A stretch of DNA of 11,864 bases from JBLHGN01 sp047616325 (GCA_047616325.1 JBLHGN010000095.1:1-11864), one strand, 5' to 3'; shown: positions 1-7,565, counted from the first letter of the stretch. Made by a program: numbers and translations. Notes: generated from the letters alone by a model not told the origin.

Positions 1-1
1 T

Positions 2-2068
2 ACTACTAACGTCATACAAATAGAATTTGACGGCACCACATACACACCTGATGCCTCTGGGGTGATTACCATTGATACACCGGACGGACAACTGATTGCC
101 TATACGCAAACGGATGTTGGCAATAATGTTCGCGCTGGGGATTATCAATACACGCTTCAAACTAACGATCTATTAGGTGACGCAAGTATTGAACAGTTTA
201 CCTATACCATCAATGATGGCTATTATACATCGACGGGTAATTTAACCGTTAATATTGTTGACGATGCCCCTGTGGGTAGTGGTTCCGAAACCACTATTCA
301 GGCCACCGAAACGCTTCAAACCTACAATTTAGTGATCGCTCTTGATCGTTCGGGAAGCATGGGTACCGAAGTTGGATCAACAGGCCAAACTCGGCTTGAA
401 GTTGCTCAGGATGCGCTTGCGCAGTTGTTTGAATCTTTCGACGCGGCTGGCAATGTCAATATTCAAATTGTTGATTTTGCCGGCCGAGCCAATTCCTCAT
501 CCTGGTACGCGGACAATATAACCGGTGCAGAAGACTATTTGGCAGGTTTAGTCGCTGCTGGCGGTAATGGTTATAGCGCAGCGATCGACGAGGTGATGGA
601 CAATTATACGCCGCCACCAGCTGATACCTCTCTTGTGTATTTCATATCTGATGGTGCCCCTTCAGATGGGTTTCAAGATAATGTTACGCTGCATGCAGAT
701 TGGGAAACATTCCTCGATGCGAACAACATCGACATTTCTTACGGCATTGGCATTGGCATTGGTATCGGCAGTGCAAACGGGTCAGCACTAAACCCTATAG
801 CCTACCCAAATACCGACACAGACGGTAACGGCCTTGGTGATTACGTCATTCAGATAGTAGACGCCGATGAGCTTGCACAAACGCTATTGGATACGCTAGA
901 CAATGGCATTGTCTCTGGCTCTATTTCTATTCTTGATGGTACTGGTTCAAGTGGCATATTTGTTGGCGCCGATGGCGGCCATATTGAAAGCATGGTGGTG
1001 GATGGCAATACCTATACCTACGTTGCGGGTGTGACAGAATCTATAGTGGTTACCACCGTTCTCGGCGGCACTTTGGAGGTCGATTTTGTAAGCGGCGAAT
1101 ACCAGTACCGGGTAGATCCCACCGCCCAGGTTATTGGCCAGCAAGAAATTATTCAAGTTACCGTGACCGACAATGACGGAGATACGCTCACCGGAACACT
1201 TACCATCAACCTCGAATACAAGCCGCCAATTGACGCCAATCGTGATACGGTATTAACCAATATCGCCAATGGAAATGACATAGTAATTTCAGAAGCGGCG
1301 CTGTTACAAAACGATGTGATGGGCGATGCCGGTGCAATTGTCAGCGTTGGAAGTGAAAATTTCGGTAGCGTTTCGGCAACAAACCCCGTGGTATTTGTTT
1401 CTAGCGGCAGTATTACCGATGCAGCCAATTTTCAATACACCTTGGACTATGACGGGGCTACCGATACCACCAGCGTAGATGTTGAAACCGCCATTGTTGG
1501 CACATCCATTGTTGGCGGTAGTGCTGACGAAATCTTAATTGGTGATAGTAGCGATGATACCTTGACCGCAAACGACGGTATGGATGCCTTGATGGGTGGG
1601 CAGGGAAGCGATAATCTCGACGGCGGATTAGGCAAAGATTTGCTGATTGGTGGTGTAGGTAACGATACGCTTACCGGCGGCGATGACGCGTTTGGAGGCT
1701 TGTTTGATACAGATGTATTTGCGTGGGAGCTTGCCGACAAGGGCGCAGCCGGTTCCCCAGCGGTAGACGTTATTACTGACTTCGACAACAGCGCAATAAA
1801 CAGCAATGGCGATGCATTGGACTTACGCGACTTATTAGTGGACGAAAGTGATGCCTTGTTAACGGAGTTTTTATTCGTTGAAATTCAGGGCGGTGACACA
1901 CTCGTTCACATTAGCAGTGACGGAGGTTTTACCAGTGGTGTATATGACAGTGCCTTCGAAGATCAAACAATACAAATTTCGGGCGTCGATTTGGTTAGCA
2001 GCTTTGGTGGCGATCAGAATGCTATCATTCAAGATCTAATCACACGAGGCAAGTTGATTACGGACTAG
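2..2068 (+). CDS. C-terminal part of a LapA-type giant RTX adhesin (5' end outside window)
   Basis: The frame is open from base 2, so this is the last 688 residues of a longer gene; the GTG at 62 is not a real start. Domain order, numbered from base 2: Ig/cadherin-like beta repeat (~1-90); von Willebrand A domain (~108-300) with the MIDAS motif DRSGS (D115, S117, S119) and a later ISDG aspartate (D218); another Ig-like repeat ending TVTDNDGDTLTGTLTINLEY; RTX calcium-binding nonapeptides of GGxGxDxL type (~503-565; GGQGSDNLD, GGLGKDLLI, GGVGNDTLT); and a C-terminal block resembling the VCA0849-type type I secretion target. The family is exported by a LapBCE-like ABC transporter and anchors cells to surfaces. 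Acidic composition and lack of cysteine fit secreted calcium-binding adhesins. The nearby lapG and lapD (4476-5247) support this role. The N-terminal retention module and LapG cleavage site are not visible. Family call is firm; substrate bound by the adhesin is unknown. Confidence 0.9.
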   Translation, partial: TTNVIQIEFDGTTYTPDASGVITIDTPDGQLIAYTQTDVGNNVRAGDYQYTLQTNDLLGDASIEQFTYTINDGYYTSTGNLTVNIVDDAPVGSGSETTIQATETLQTYNLVIALDRSGSMGTEVGSTGQTRLEVAQDALAQLFESFDAAGNVNIQIVDFAGRANSSSWYADNITGAEDYLAGLVAAGGNGYSAAIDEVMDNYTPPPADTSLVYFISDGAPSDGFQDNVTLHADWETFLDANNIDISYGIGIGIGIGSANGSALNPIAYPNTDTDGNGLGDYVIQIVDADELAQTLLDTLDNGIVSGSISILDGTGSSGIFVGADGGHIESMVVDGNTYTYVAGVTESIVVTTVLGGTLEVDFVSGEYQYRVDPTAQVIGQQEIIQVTVTDNDGDTLTGTLTINLEYKPPIDANRDTVLTNIANGNDIVISEAALLQNDVMGDAGAIVSVGSENFGSVSATNPVVFVSSGSITDAANFQYTLDYDGATDTTSVDVETAIVGTSIVGGSADEILIGDSSDDTLTANDGMDALMGGQGSDNLDGGLGKDLLIGGVGNDTLTGGDDAFGGLFDTDVFAWELADKGAAGSPAVDVITDFDNSAINSNGDALDLRDLLVDESDALLTEFLFVEIQGGDTLVHISSDGGFTSGVYDSAFEDQTIQISGVDLVSSFGGDQNAIIQDLITRGKLITD
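743..769 (+). repeat. Hexamer microrepeat coding Gly-Ile dipeptides in the VWA domain
   Basis: Three exact GGCATT units followed by a GGTATC variant and a final GGC, all in frame, encode G-I four times. The stretch falls in the second half of the VWA domain, after the ISDG motif, where these domains commonly have a hydrophobic 'GIG' beta strand. An in-frame hexamer repeat could gain or lose Gly-Ile units without breaking the reading frame. Confidence 0.7.
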
Positions 2069-2074
2069 TGAGTA

Positions 2075-2111
2075 CTCCCCATCCGCTCATGGGAAGTGAA
2101 CGGATGGGGAG
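2075..2111 (+). terminator. Hairpin downstream of the adhesin gene, possible terminator
   Basis: A perfect 11-bp stem, CTCCCCATCCG (2075-2085) pairing with CGGATGGGGAG (2101-2111), begins seven bases after the adhesin stop codon. After a C/A mismatch the loop can extend the stem by about four pairs (2087-2090 with 2096-2099). The right arm is followed by AAATTAGTT rather than a T-run, so it is not a textbook intrinsic terminator. It may act as a transcript-end stabiliser or a Rho-assisted stop. Confidence 0.55.
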
Positions 2112-2176
2112 AAATTAGTTAGCGCGAGAAGTTTTAACCTTTGTTATCCCACGTGTCATCGGACGAGGAACGAAAC

Positions 2177-2512
2177 ATGCCTTTTGTAAAACGTAACTCG
2201 GTTGGCGGTATTGTTGCCGTCAGCCAAATAGAAAGTGAAGAGTTTACGGAAGTGCTGGATTCTGGCAGCGAGCAATTGCGTTCGTTTTTGGTAGAAGTAT
2301 GTAAAGATCAAGCACACATGAGCGAGACAGATCTCGACTTTGTTCGAGTAGTAGAGGATTTGGTAGAGCTGTTGGTGTCAAAGAACTATATATCGTTTAC
2401 AGACCTTCCACCAAAAGCGCAGGAAAAATTCCGCTCGCGAAAAACATTGCGGGGTAAAATGAACTCGTCCTTGGATTTACTTTCCGACGACGAGGATAAC
2501 GGTTTTTTTTAA
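2177..2512 (+). CDS. Small conserved protein (family often mislabelled 'tryptophan synthase subunit beta')
   Basis: The product is 111 residues from ATG 2177, which has GAGGAA about seven bases upstream; a longer TTG start at 2141 adds 12 residues but has no good ribosome site. The N-terminus MPFVKRNSVGGIVAVSQ and the block DLDFVRVVEDLVELLVSKNYISF/TDLPPKAQEKF are typical of a short gammaproteobacterial family I recognise from Pseudomonas-type genomes. Those entries are often named 'tryptophan synthase subunit beta', although nothing here resembles TrpB: there is no PLP lysine motif and it is far too short. The tail is acidic (DLLSDDEDNGFF) and the last codons lie in an eight-T run. There is no signal peptide or membrane helix, so it is probably a cytoplasmic, mostly helical protein. 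It is convergent with lapD, 53 bp away. Function unknown; family match is from memory. Confidence 0.8.
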   Translation: MPFVKRNSVGGIVAVSQIESEEFTEVLDSGSEQLRSFLVEVCKDQAHMSETDLDFVRVVEDLVELLVSKNYISFTDLPPKAQEKFRSRKTLRGKMNSSLDLLSDDEDNGFF

Positions 2513-2565
2513 AAGCCAAAAAACATCTGTGTCTACAGGCAAGCTTTTTAGCCTAGTTCCTTACG

Positions 2566-4476
2566 TTATTTTCTAGGGAAATAAATTCCCGTACCGCCGT
2601 CAATACCCAAATCTATAAGTGTTAACCACTCCTCTTTTGTTTCAACACCTTCAGCAATGGCGCTAAGGCCAATGGAGTGCACAATTGAGCATAGTCCTCG
2701 TAAAAATACCTGGTAGGCGGTAGTGGAATCGATATCGTGAATAATAGACCGATCTATTTTTACAAAATCTAGCCCGAGATCGTGTATTTCGCCAATGCGG
2801 GTTACTTCTTTGGCGACGTGTTCAATGCCAATTTTACATTTCAATGGTTTTAACAGATGGCACAATACACGGAAGCCTGCCATGTTTTGAAATGCCCCGT
2901 ATTCGGGTATTTCAAGCCACAATTGTTCTGTGCAGTCGGGGTTGCTTTTGAGTAATTCGGCAAGTGTTTCCATGGCCTGTGGCTCGGATAAAATGCTGGC
3001 GGATAAATTTATACTCAAGGCTAGTCCAGAGCTTTTAATCTGTTTTAGTGCAAGTTCAGCTACCCAAAGGTCGAGTTTAGTGCCCATGCCCAAACGACTG
3101 ATGTGCGGCATAAACATACCCGCTACCATCGGTGTGTCACCTTCTTGAATAAGCCTCAGCGGTGCTTCTGAATGGATCAACTCACTTGTTGTGTTTACCA
3201 CCGGGAAGCTTTCCAAAATGAAACGATGCTCCTTTAATGCCCGCTCGAGAAAAGCTTGCCAGTTAAGCGGTTTTTTTTGCTCGCCTTCGGGTAAGTCGCA
3301 AATTACGTAAACGCACTCGGACGTGTCGGCTGCTGCCGCACTTTCAATAACACTGTCCAAACGTTCCAGTATTTTCCCTACATTTTCACCAGCATGATAT
3401 GCAGTGCTAGAGGCCAATAGTGTGATGTCTTTGATGGCCAGTTCTCGGCACACATTGCTAAGCAGTGAATGAAAATCGTTGCCCGTCTTTTGCGGATTCT
3501 GCTCGCTCGGCAAAACAATTAAAAAATCTGAACCGTTTAAGCGCCCGGCAACGCCGTTTGTGCGTTGTATTAATTCGGTAAGAAGGGCACTACCAAAATG
3601 CTGTAGTAGCGCATCTATTGTTTTTCTGCCGCGAATTTTGTTTAAGTGAAATAGGTCAAATACTCTGATGGCCACTATAGCACCGTGGGCCGTTTCATCT
3701 TCATTTTTTAAAAAAGCACGCAGCTGATTTAATATTGGTTCCCGATTAAATAGTGCCGTCAGTTTGTCGTGCTGAATATCTTGGCGCAAGCGCTCCAATT
3801 TTAACGATTCTTCACTAAGCATATGTTTAACATGTTGCGAAAGTTTATTCATTGAGCGTATCACCGCCTTAAATTCTAGGGTGCGCGGTTCTTTAGTGAT
3901 GATAAATCGTCTTTCGCCAATGGCTTCAGCGTGGGCGACAGTGCGGTGAAGTGGTTGGATTATCAATTGCAATAAATAGGTGCCAATGGCGCTACCGGCA
4001 ATAGCCATCAAAACAAAATAATAAAACGAACGCTTGGCATTATTCCACAACTGTTTGTAGGCAAAACGAGAATTACTTATTAATGTGAGTGTCCCCACCT
4101 GTTGCCAACCGTTGCTTACTTGAGCAATGCCTGCTTTGGCCTCAATGGGAAATAGCGCTATTAACCAATGCGGTGCTTCGTGGTAGTTGCTATCATCACC
4201 TTGTTCTGCGATGACTTCTCCGTTGGCGTCGACTAAGCGAATTAGTTCGTAGTGCCCCGTATCGTATTGAGAATTAAGGTGGAGCTCTATCATGGTGGTG
4301 TCGAGCGCCGCACGAGATAGTGACAATGCAAGAGCAGAAGCGTTATCAATATTCTTTCGATAGAGCTGTTCTTCAAGATAGGCCTTGGCAGACATACAAT
4401 TCACAATAAAACTGCCAGCAAAAGTCAGCGACATCAGAAAGGCTATTGCCAGCCAGAGTTGTTTATACAGTGACAT
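2566..4476 (-). CDS. lapD: LapD-like c-di-GMP receptor, inner membrane
   Basis: The product is 636 residues from ATG 4476 (GAAGGTG just upstream); a TTG at 4488 would add four residues, but the start MSLYKQLWLAIAF is that of LapD. Order: TM1 (~7-25), periplasmic LapD/MoxY-type domain (~27-150), TM2 (~151-173), HAMP (~174-226), GGDEF-like (~234-396), EAL-like (~405-636). The GGDEF site reads RLNGSDF (312-318), so cyclase activity should be lost. In the EAL domain, EAL is EAP (437-439), the DDFGTG aspartates are replaced by E552-H553, and the terminal QG is TG, so phosphodiesterase activity should be lost too. LRL, N490, K573 and E609 remain, consistent with ligand binding. NGWQQVG carries W124, matching the Trp (W125 in P. 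fluorescens LapD) that docks into LapG. Role in the family: c-di-GMP-bound LapD sequesters LapG. It lies 72 bp downstream of lapG, likely one operon. Confidence 0.93.
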   Translation of the reverse strand: MSLYKQLWLAIAFLMSLTFAGSFIVNCMSAKAYLEEQLYRKNIDNASALALSLSRAALDTTMIELHLNSQYDTGHYELIRLVDANGEVIAEQGDDSNYHEAPHWLIALFPIEAKAGIAQVSNGWQQVGTLTLISNSRFAYKQLWNNAKRSFYYFVLMAIAGSAIGTYLLQLIIQPLHRTVAHAEAIGERRFIITKEPRTLEFKAVIRSMNKLSQHVKHMLSEESLKLERLRQDIQHDKLTALFNREPILNQLRAFLKNEDETAHGAIVAIRVFDLFHLNKIRGRKTIDALLQHFGSALLTELIQRTNGVAGRLNGSDFLIVLPSEQNPQKTGNDFHSLLSNVCRELAIKDITLLASSTAYHAGENVGKILERLDSVIESAAAADTSECVYVICDLPEGEQKKPLNWQAFLERALKEHRFILESFPVVNTTSELIHSEAPLRLIQEGDTPMVAGMFMPHISRLGMGTKLDLWVAELALKQIKSSGLALSINLSASILSEPQAMETLAELLKSNPDCTEQLWLEIPEYGAFQNMAGFRVLCHLLKPLKCKIGIEHVAKEVTRIGEIHDLGLDFVKIDRSIIHDIDSTTAYQVFLRGLCSIVHSIGLSAIAEGVETKEEWLTLIDLGIDGGTGIYFPRK

Positions 4477-4548
4477 AGGCACCTTCAAATAAGTTAAATA
4501 GATGAGTCATGGTAATTGAAAAATCAAAATCGGTGGTTGATAGAAAGC

Positions 4549-5247
4549 TCATTGCAAACCCTCCGCTTGCATTCGAATGAGTACATCTCGCCAGCGCGAC
4601 AAGCGGGTTTCTGGCTTCTTGATTTTGGGCTGATTATCGTTGCCCACCCATAGGCCTGCGCTATTAAAACTAAATACCGGAAATAGGTCTTTGCGCTGAG
4701 AGGCCGGCAGAATATCGGGGCTGAGATTGTCCATTATTAGCGGTTCACCATTGGGCGTTGGATAGTAGGCTAACACCATATGGGCTTGCAGTGCGCCCAT
4801 GCCGCGGTCCGCTTTTACATAGACCAAGCGCAACTTCTCAGCCGCTATGCCCAGTTTCAGTAAGGTGACATATTTGGCGATGCTAAAGTCTTCGCAATCA
4901 CCTTGTTTTCTACCCATGGTTTCCAGCGGCGTGGCCCAGTAGTCGGTTTTGTTCCAAATGGCCTTGTCGGTGCTAAAAACAATGTTGCGATTGAAAAAAA
5001 CATTTACAACAGCTAGACGTTCAACTTCAGCCATGGACGCCGTGTCGTCTAAAAGTTGGCGCCATTTTAATAGCATGTTGCGCCCCTGTTCACCGTAGCG
5101 CAGTTCGGCCTGCTGCCCCAAGCGGTCGGCCTCGGGAGCGGCCAATACGACTGCGGCAAACAGCCCCACAACTGCAAAAGTTCTTGCAAGTAACCCCCGT
5201 GCAGTCGAGCATGTCGTGGCGGTGTAGGGCAGATGGCTAAGCCGCAT
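4549..5247 (-). CDS. lapG: LapG-like periplasmic cysteine protease (transglutaminase-like, BTLCP family)
   Basis: This 232-residue protein has a hydrophobic N-terminal segment (about 22-37, ending LAAPEA) that looks like a Sec signal peptide. The catalytic triad of the family is intact: C118 in GDCEDFSIAKY, H156 in LQAHMVLAYY, and D173 in IMDNL. D117 and E119 flank the cysteine as do the calcium-binding residues D134/E136 of P. fluorescens LapG. Family role: calcium-dependent cleavage near the N-terminus of LapA-type adhesins, releasing them from the outer membrane when LapD no longer holds the protease. The ATG at 5247 is the first possible start, since a TAG lies five codons upstream in frame. 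Its ribosome site is weak. lapD follows on the same strand and the presumed substrate gene (2-2068) converges, so the pathway's protease, receptor and target are together. Confidence 0.93.
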   Translation of the reverse strand: MRLSHLPYTATTCSTARGLLARTFAVVGLFAAVVLAAPEADRLGQQAELRYGEQGRNMLLKWRQLLDDTASMAEVERLAVVNVFFNRNIVFSTDKAIWNKTDYWATPLETMGRKQGDCEDFSIAKYVTLLKLGIAAEKLRLVYVKADRGMGALQAHMVLAYYPTPNGEPLIMDNLSPDILPASQRKDLFPVFSFNSAGLWVGNDNQPKIKKPETRLSRWRDVLIRMQAEGLQ

Positions 5248-5629
5248 AGGCGCAAAGTTCTAAATAAAGGTACGTTAGTAGGGGTACCACTAAGAATAGA
5301 CCCTGAAATAGTAATTATGAAAGTAGATATATCAGTATGTCTGTAGTAATAGCCGTCAGATTTTTTACTTTTATGTGAGATTTGCGTATAAACATGCCGC
5401 ATGAGCCCGCTTATTTCTATCAAAAGAGCAAGCGCTTAAATAATTTTATGGCACTATAGAAAATTCGAAAGCTCTAACTTATTGATATTTAAGGAATATG
5501 TATTTTTAGGGCATCTAAAAGCGAAATGTATCTATGTTTTCCCGTGCGCCACGAAGATGGGTTAAGTTCTGTTGATGAGAGCAATATGGTTTGTGCAACC
5601 TTAGTGCTACAGCGGGAGTAAAGAGAGGT
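5248..5629. other. Non-coding stretch upstream of lapG
   Basis: This 382-bp AT-rich interval separates lapG from the next minus-strand gene and should contain the lapGD promoter. On the minus strand a TATAGT hexamer (complement of 5453-5458) could be a -10 element, but I see no matching -35 at normal spacing. A minus-strand frame reaching 5423 overlaps the start of lapG and has no family features. No RNA gene or clear terminator was recognised. Confidence 0.4.
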
Positions 5630-5857
5630 TCAGTTTTTAGGCTTGTCGGACCGAGTTAGCTCGGGTTGCACGAAGACTAATGTTTTGAGCATGTAGGCGT
5701 AGTAGTCTTGACTTAGCGAGCGAGTTGGTTCTCGCCGTTCGCTAGATTTTCGACGCTTTCCATGAAACAAATCAATTGGTATGTCTCGGCAAGGATCTCG
5801 ATCAAAGCGTCGGTCTGAGCCTCGTCGACGGTTAACAAAAACAAATTTCTGGGGCAT
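5630..5857 (-). CDS. Small Arg-rich conserved hypothetical protein
   Basis: The product is 75 residues from ATG 5857, preceded by AGGACAGG at good spacing; a TTG at 5875 would add six residues. It begins MPQKFVFVNRRRGSDRR and contains two similar basic motifs, RRRGSDRR (~10-17) and KRRKSSERR (~34-42), separated by DPCRDIPIDLFHG, followed by a SLSQDYYAYM segment. Similar short NRRxGxDRR...DPCRD...YYAYM proteins occur, in my recollection, in gammaproteobacteria, but I know no function. The RRxGxDRR pattern resembles Arg motifs that precede PilZ domains and bind c-di-GMP, but no PilZ barrel is present, so this is only a resemblance. It has no signal peptide or membrane segment. It is divergent from bolA and 382 bp upstream of lapG on the same strand. 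Coding status is likely from the good ribosome site and ordered composition. Confidence 0.7.
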   Translation of the reverse strand: MPQKFVFVNRRRGSDRRFDRDPCRDIPIDLFHGKRRKSSERREPTRSLSQDYYAYMLKTLVFVQPELTRSDKPKN

Positions 5858-6020
5858 CGCCTGTCCTGAATCCAAATGATGTGATATTTACATCTTAATA
5901 ATAGTCGCTCGCGGCCGACTTTCCTCCATAGACAGGTAGGTAGCGGTAGATTTTTCTTTAGTTGCTGGTTTTGATCAATTAAATTAGCCTAAAGCGCGAC
6001 AAAGCAACAAGGAGATACCT

Positions 6021-6347
6021 ATGCATGGCACTATCTATATTATGAAGGATATTATCGAAGGCAAACTGAGTAGCCGTTTTTCACCTGTGTTTGTTGAGGT
6101 TGTTGACGAAAGTCATGGCCATAATGTACCTAAGGGTGCCCAGTCGCACTTTAAGGTGACGGTGGTCTCAGACCTATTTCACGGTATGTCGCCGGTTAAG
6201 CGGCATCAAGCTGTCTACGCCATATTGGCTGAAGAATTGGCCGCCAGTGTTCACGCGCTTGCATTACATCTATACGCGCCAGAAGAGTGGGCGAATAAGA
6301 AGGCTTCTCCCGCCTCTCCGCAGTGCATGGGAGGCGAAAAGTCATAA
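6021..6347 (+). CDS. bolA: BolA family protein
   Basis: The 108-residue protein from ATG 6021 has a clear AAGGAG six bases upstream. The full BolA fold signature is present: SRFSPVFVEVVDESHGHN (~18-35), the SHFKVTVVSDLF strand (~42-53), KRHQAVYAILAEEL (~59-72) and HALALHLYAPEEW (~77-89), with the short Pro/Cys tail (SPQCMGG) seen in BolA itself rather than in IbaG/YrbA. Conserved histidines (H43, H61, H77, H82) include those the family uses for [2Fe-2S] coordination with a monothiol glutaredoxin. BolA acts in the cytoplasm in iron-sulfur trafficking and as a morphology/biofilm transcription factor in E. coli. It stands alone in its operon. A TTTAGT-N17-TAAATT promoter-like pair (5957-5985) is weak. 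Identification is firm; its role here is inferred from the family. Confidence 0.95.
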   Translation: MHGTIYIMKDIIEGKLSSRFSPVFVEVVDESHGHNVPKGAQSHFKVTVVSDLFHGMSPVKRHQAVYAILAEELAASVHALALHLYAPEEWANKKASPASPQCMGGEKS

Positions 6348-6413
6348 GGGCTAAGCTCCGAATACGCTATATGTTCAGTTTGTTGGGGTTCTTTGGGCGT
6401 GTTGTCATGCGGT

Positions 6414-6431
6414 ATAGGTGTTTAAACCTAT
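6414..6431. repeat. Short inverted repeat upstream of trhO
   Basis: ATAGGT (6414-6419) and ACCTAT (6426-6431) form a dyad around GTTTAA, with TTTAAA at the centre. It lies 30 bases upstream of the proposed -35 of the trhO promoter, so it could be an activator or repressor site. There is no further evidence. Confidence 0.35.
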
Positions 6432-6461
6432 GATTTGAGGTAGGCAGTTGGGCGCTACTGT

Positions 6462-6491
6462 TTGATTTTTAGCCGCAACCTCCGCTAAAAT
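6462..6491 (+). promoter_or_regulatory. Putative sigma70 promoter of trhO
   Basis: TTGATT (6462-6467) and TAAAAT (6486-6491) are separated by 18 bp, matching four and five of six consensus bases. Transcription would start near 6498, about 50 bases before the proposed GTG start of the rhodanese gene, which fits a normal leader. Confidence 0.5.
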
Positions 6492-6545
6492 CGCGCGTCT
6501 CGCGCCTTCGAACATACATTTCATTCTTCAATAGGTTTGGTCTCT

Positions 6546-7565
6546 GTGATAGATAACTCTAGCAATAGCAAAAATGCAGCGAATATTGTCCCGAATATGC
6601 AGGCAAGGCAAGTTTCCGGCTCTGCAGTTGACGGTTTTGTTATCGCTGCACTTTACAAATTTGTTGCTCTTCCCGATATTGAAGGAACTCGTGTGCCGTT
6701 GCTCAATTTTTGTCTAGAAAAAGGCATAAAGGGCACGCTTTTACTCGCCCATGAAGGTATAAATGGCACAGTTTCTGGCACGCGAGAAAATGTTGATGCG
6801 CTTATCGAGTATTTAAAGCAGGACCCCCGGTTTTCAGAACTTGAACATAAAGAGTCTATCGACGAGCAGCAGCCTTTCTACCGAATGAAGGTCAAGCTTA
6901 AAAAAGAAATTGTTACTATGGGGGTGGATGATATAGACCCAAATCAAAGCGTGGGCACCTATGTGGAGCCACGCGATTGGAATGCATTAATTAGCGACCC
7001 AGAAGTCACTGTAATTGATACACGTAATTATTATGAATTTGGTATCGGCTCCTTTGAAAACGCGATAAATCCGAATACTACAAGTTTTCGCGAATTCCCC
7101 GAATATGTGGCTGGTAATTTAAGCCCAGAAAAGCAAAAAAAGGTCGCCATGTTCTGTACCGGTGGCATTCGGTGTGAAAAGTCCACAGCATATATGAAGC
7201 AACAGGGCTTCGAAGAGGTGTATCACCTAAAGGGCGGGATACTCAAATACCTGGAAGAGGTGCCTAAAGCAGATAGCCTGTGGAAGGGAGAATGTTTTGT
7301 TTTTGATAGCCGTGTTGCTGTAAATCACGATTTGGAAAAGGGAAACTACGATCAATGTCACGGTTGTCGTCACCCTATAACAGAGGAGGAAAAGTTATCG
7401 GAAAATTATATTCAGGGGGTAGCCTGTCCGCGTTGTTTCGATGCTCAAACCCCCGAACAGCGTGCACGTTTCGCCGAACGTCAAAAACAAATTCAGCTTG
7501 CGGAGACCCGCGAACAATTGCACTTGGGCGCACCGCCCCCTGGGAGGCAACTTAAGTCACAGTAG
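6546..7565 (+). CDS. trhO: TrhO/YceA-type rhodanese, predicted tRNA uridine 5-hydroxylation protein
   Basis: The product is 339 residues from GTG 6546, about ten bases after AGG; TTG 6537 and ATG 6597 are alternatives. The N-terminal UPF0176 domain (~30-125) carries ALYKFVALPD and LLAHEGINGTVSG. The rhodanese domain (~144-245) has the catalytic loop FCTGGIRCEKS with C204 as persulfide-type cysteine and C210 nearby, plus KGGILKYLEE. A C-terminal extension has two CxxC pairs (C271/C274, C294/C297), which could bind a metal. In E. coli the TrhO family performs oxygen-dependent 5-hydroxylation of uridine-34 in certain tRNAs, the first step to cmo5U/mcmo5U. Here it is monocistronic, following bolA after 198 bp with its own promoter. 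The family assignment is strong. The reaction is taken from the E. coli family member. Confidence 0.92.
   Translation: MIDNSSNSKNAANIVPNMQARQVSGSAVDGFVIAALYKFVALPDIEGTRVPLLNFCLEKGIKGTLLLAHEGINGTVSGTRENVDALIEYLKQDPRFSELEHKESIDEQQPFYRMKVKLKKEIVTMGVDDIDPNQSVGTYVEPRDWNALISDPEVTVIDTRNYYEFGIGSFENAINPNTTSFREFPEYVAGNLSPEKQKKVAMFCTGGIRCEKSTAYMKQQGFEEVYHLKGGILKYLEEVPKADSLWKGECFVFDSRVAVNHDLEKGNYDQCHGCRHPITEEEKLSENYIQGVACPRCFDAQTPEQRARFAERQKQIQLAETREQLHLGAPPPGRQLKSQ

Noticed and set aside
1153..1806. Minus-strand frames inside the adhesin gene (1153-1428 and 1447-1806)
   Set aside because: They are antisense to RTX and Ig-like repeats. Ser/Pro/Val-rich translations are the usual shadow of Gly/Asp/Thr-rich coding DNA.
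2513..2565. Bidirectional terminator between the small gene and lapD
   Set aside because: Only 4-bp stems (CTGT/ACAG, AGGC/GCCT) near A/T runs are present, too weak to call.
5067..5423. 118-codon minus-strand frame overlapping the lapG start
   Set aside because: It is out of frame with lapG, whose triad and signal peptide are intact, and its product (Cys/Pro/Arg-rich tail) looks like a frame shadow.
6319..6342. Hairpin CGCCTC/GAGGCG at the end of bolA as a terminator
   Set aside because: It lies inside the coding sequence, has a long loop and is followed by AAAAG rather than T residues.
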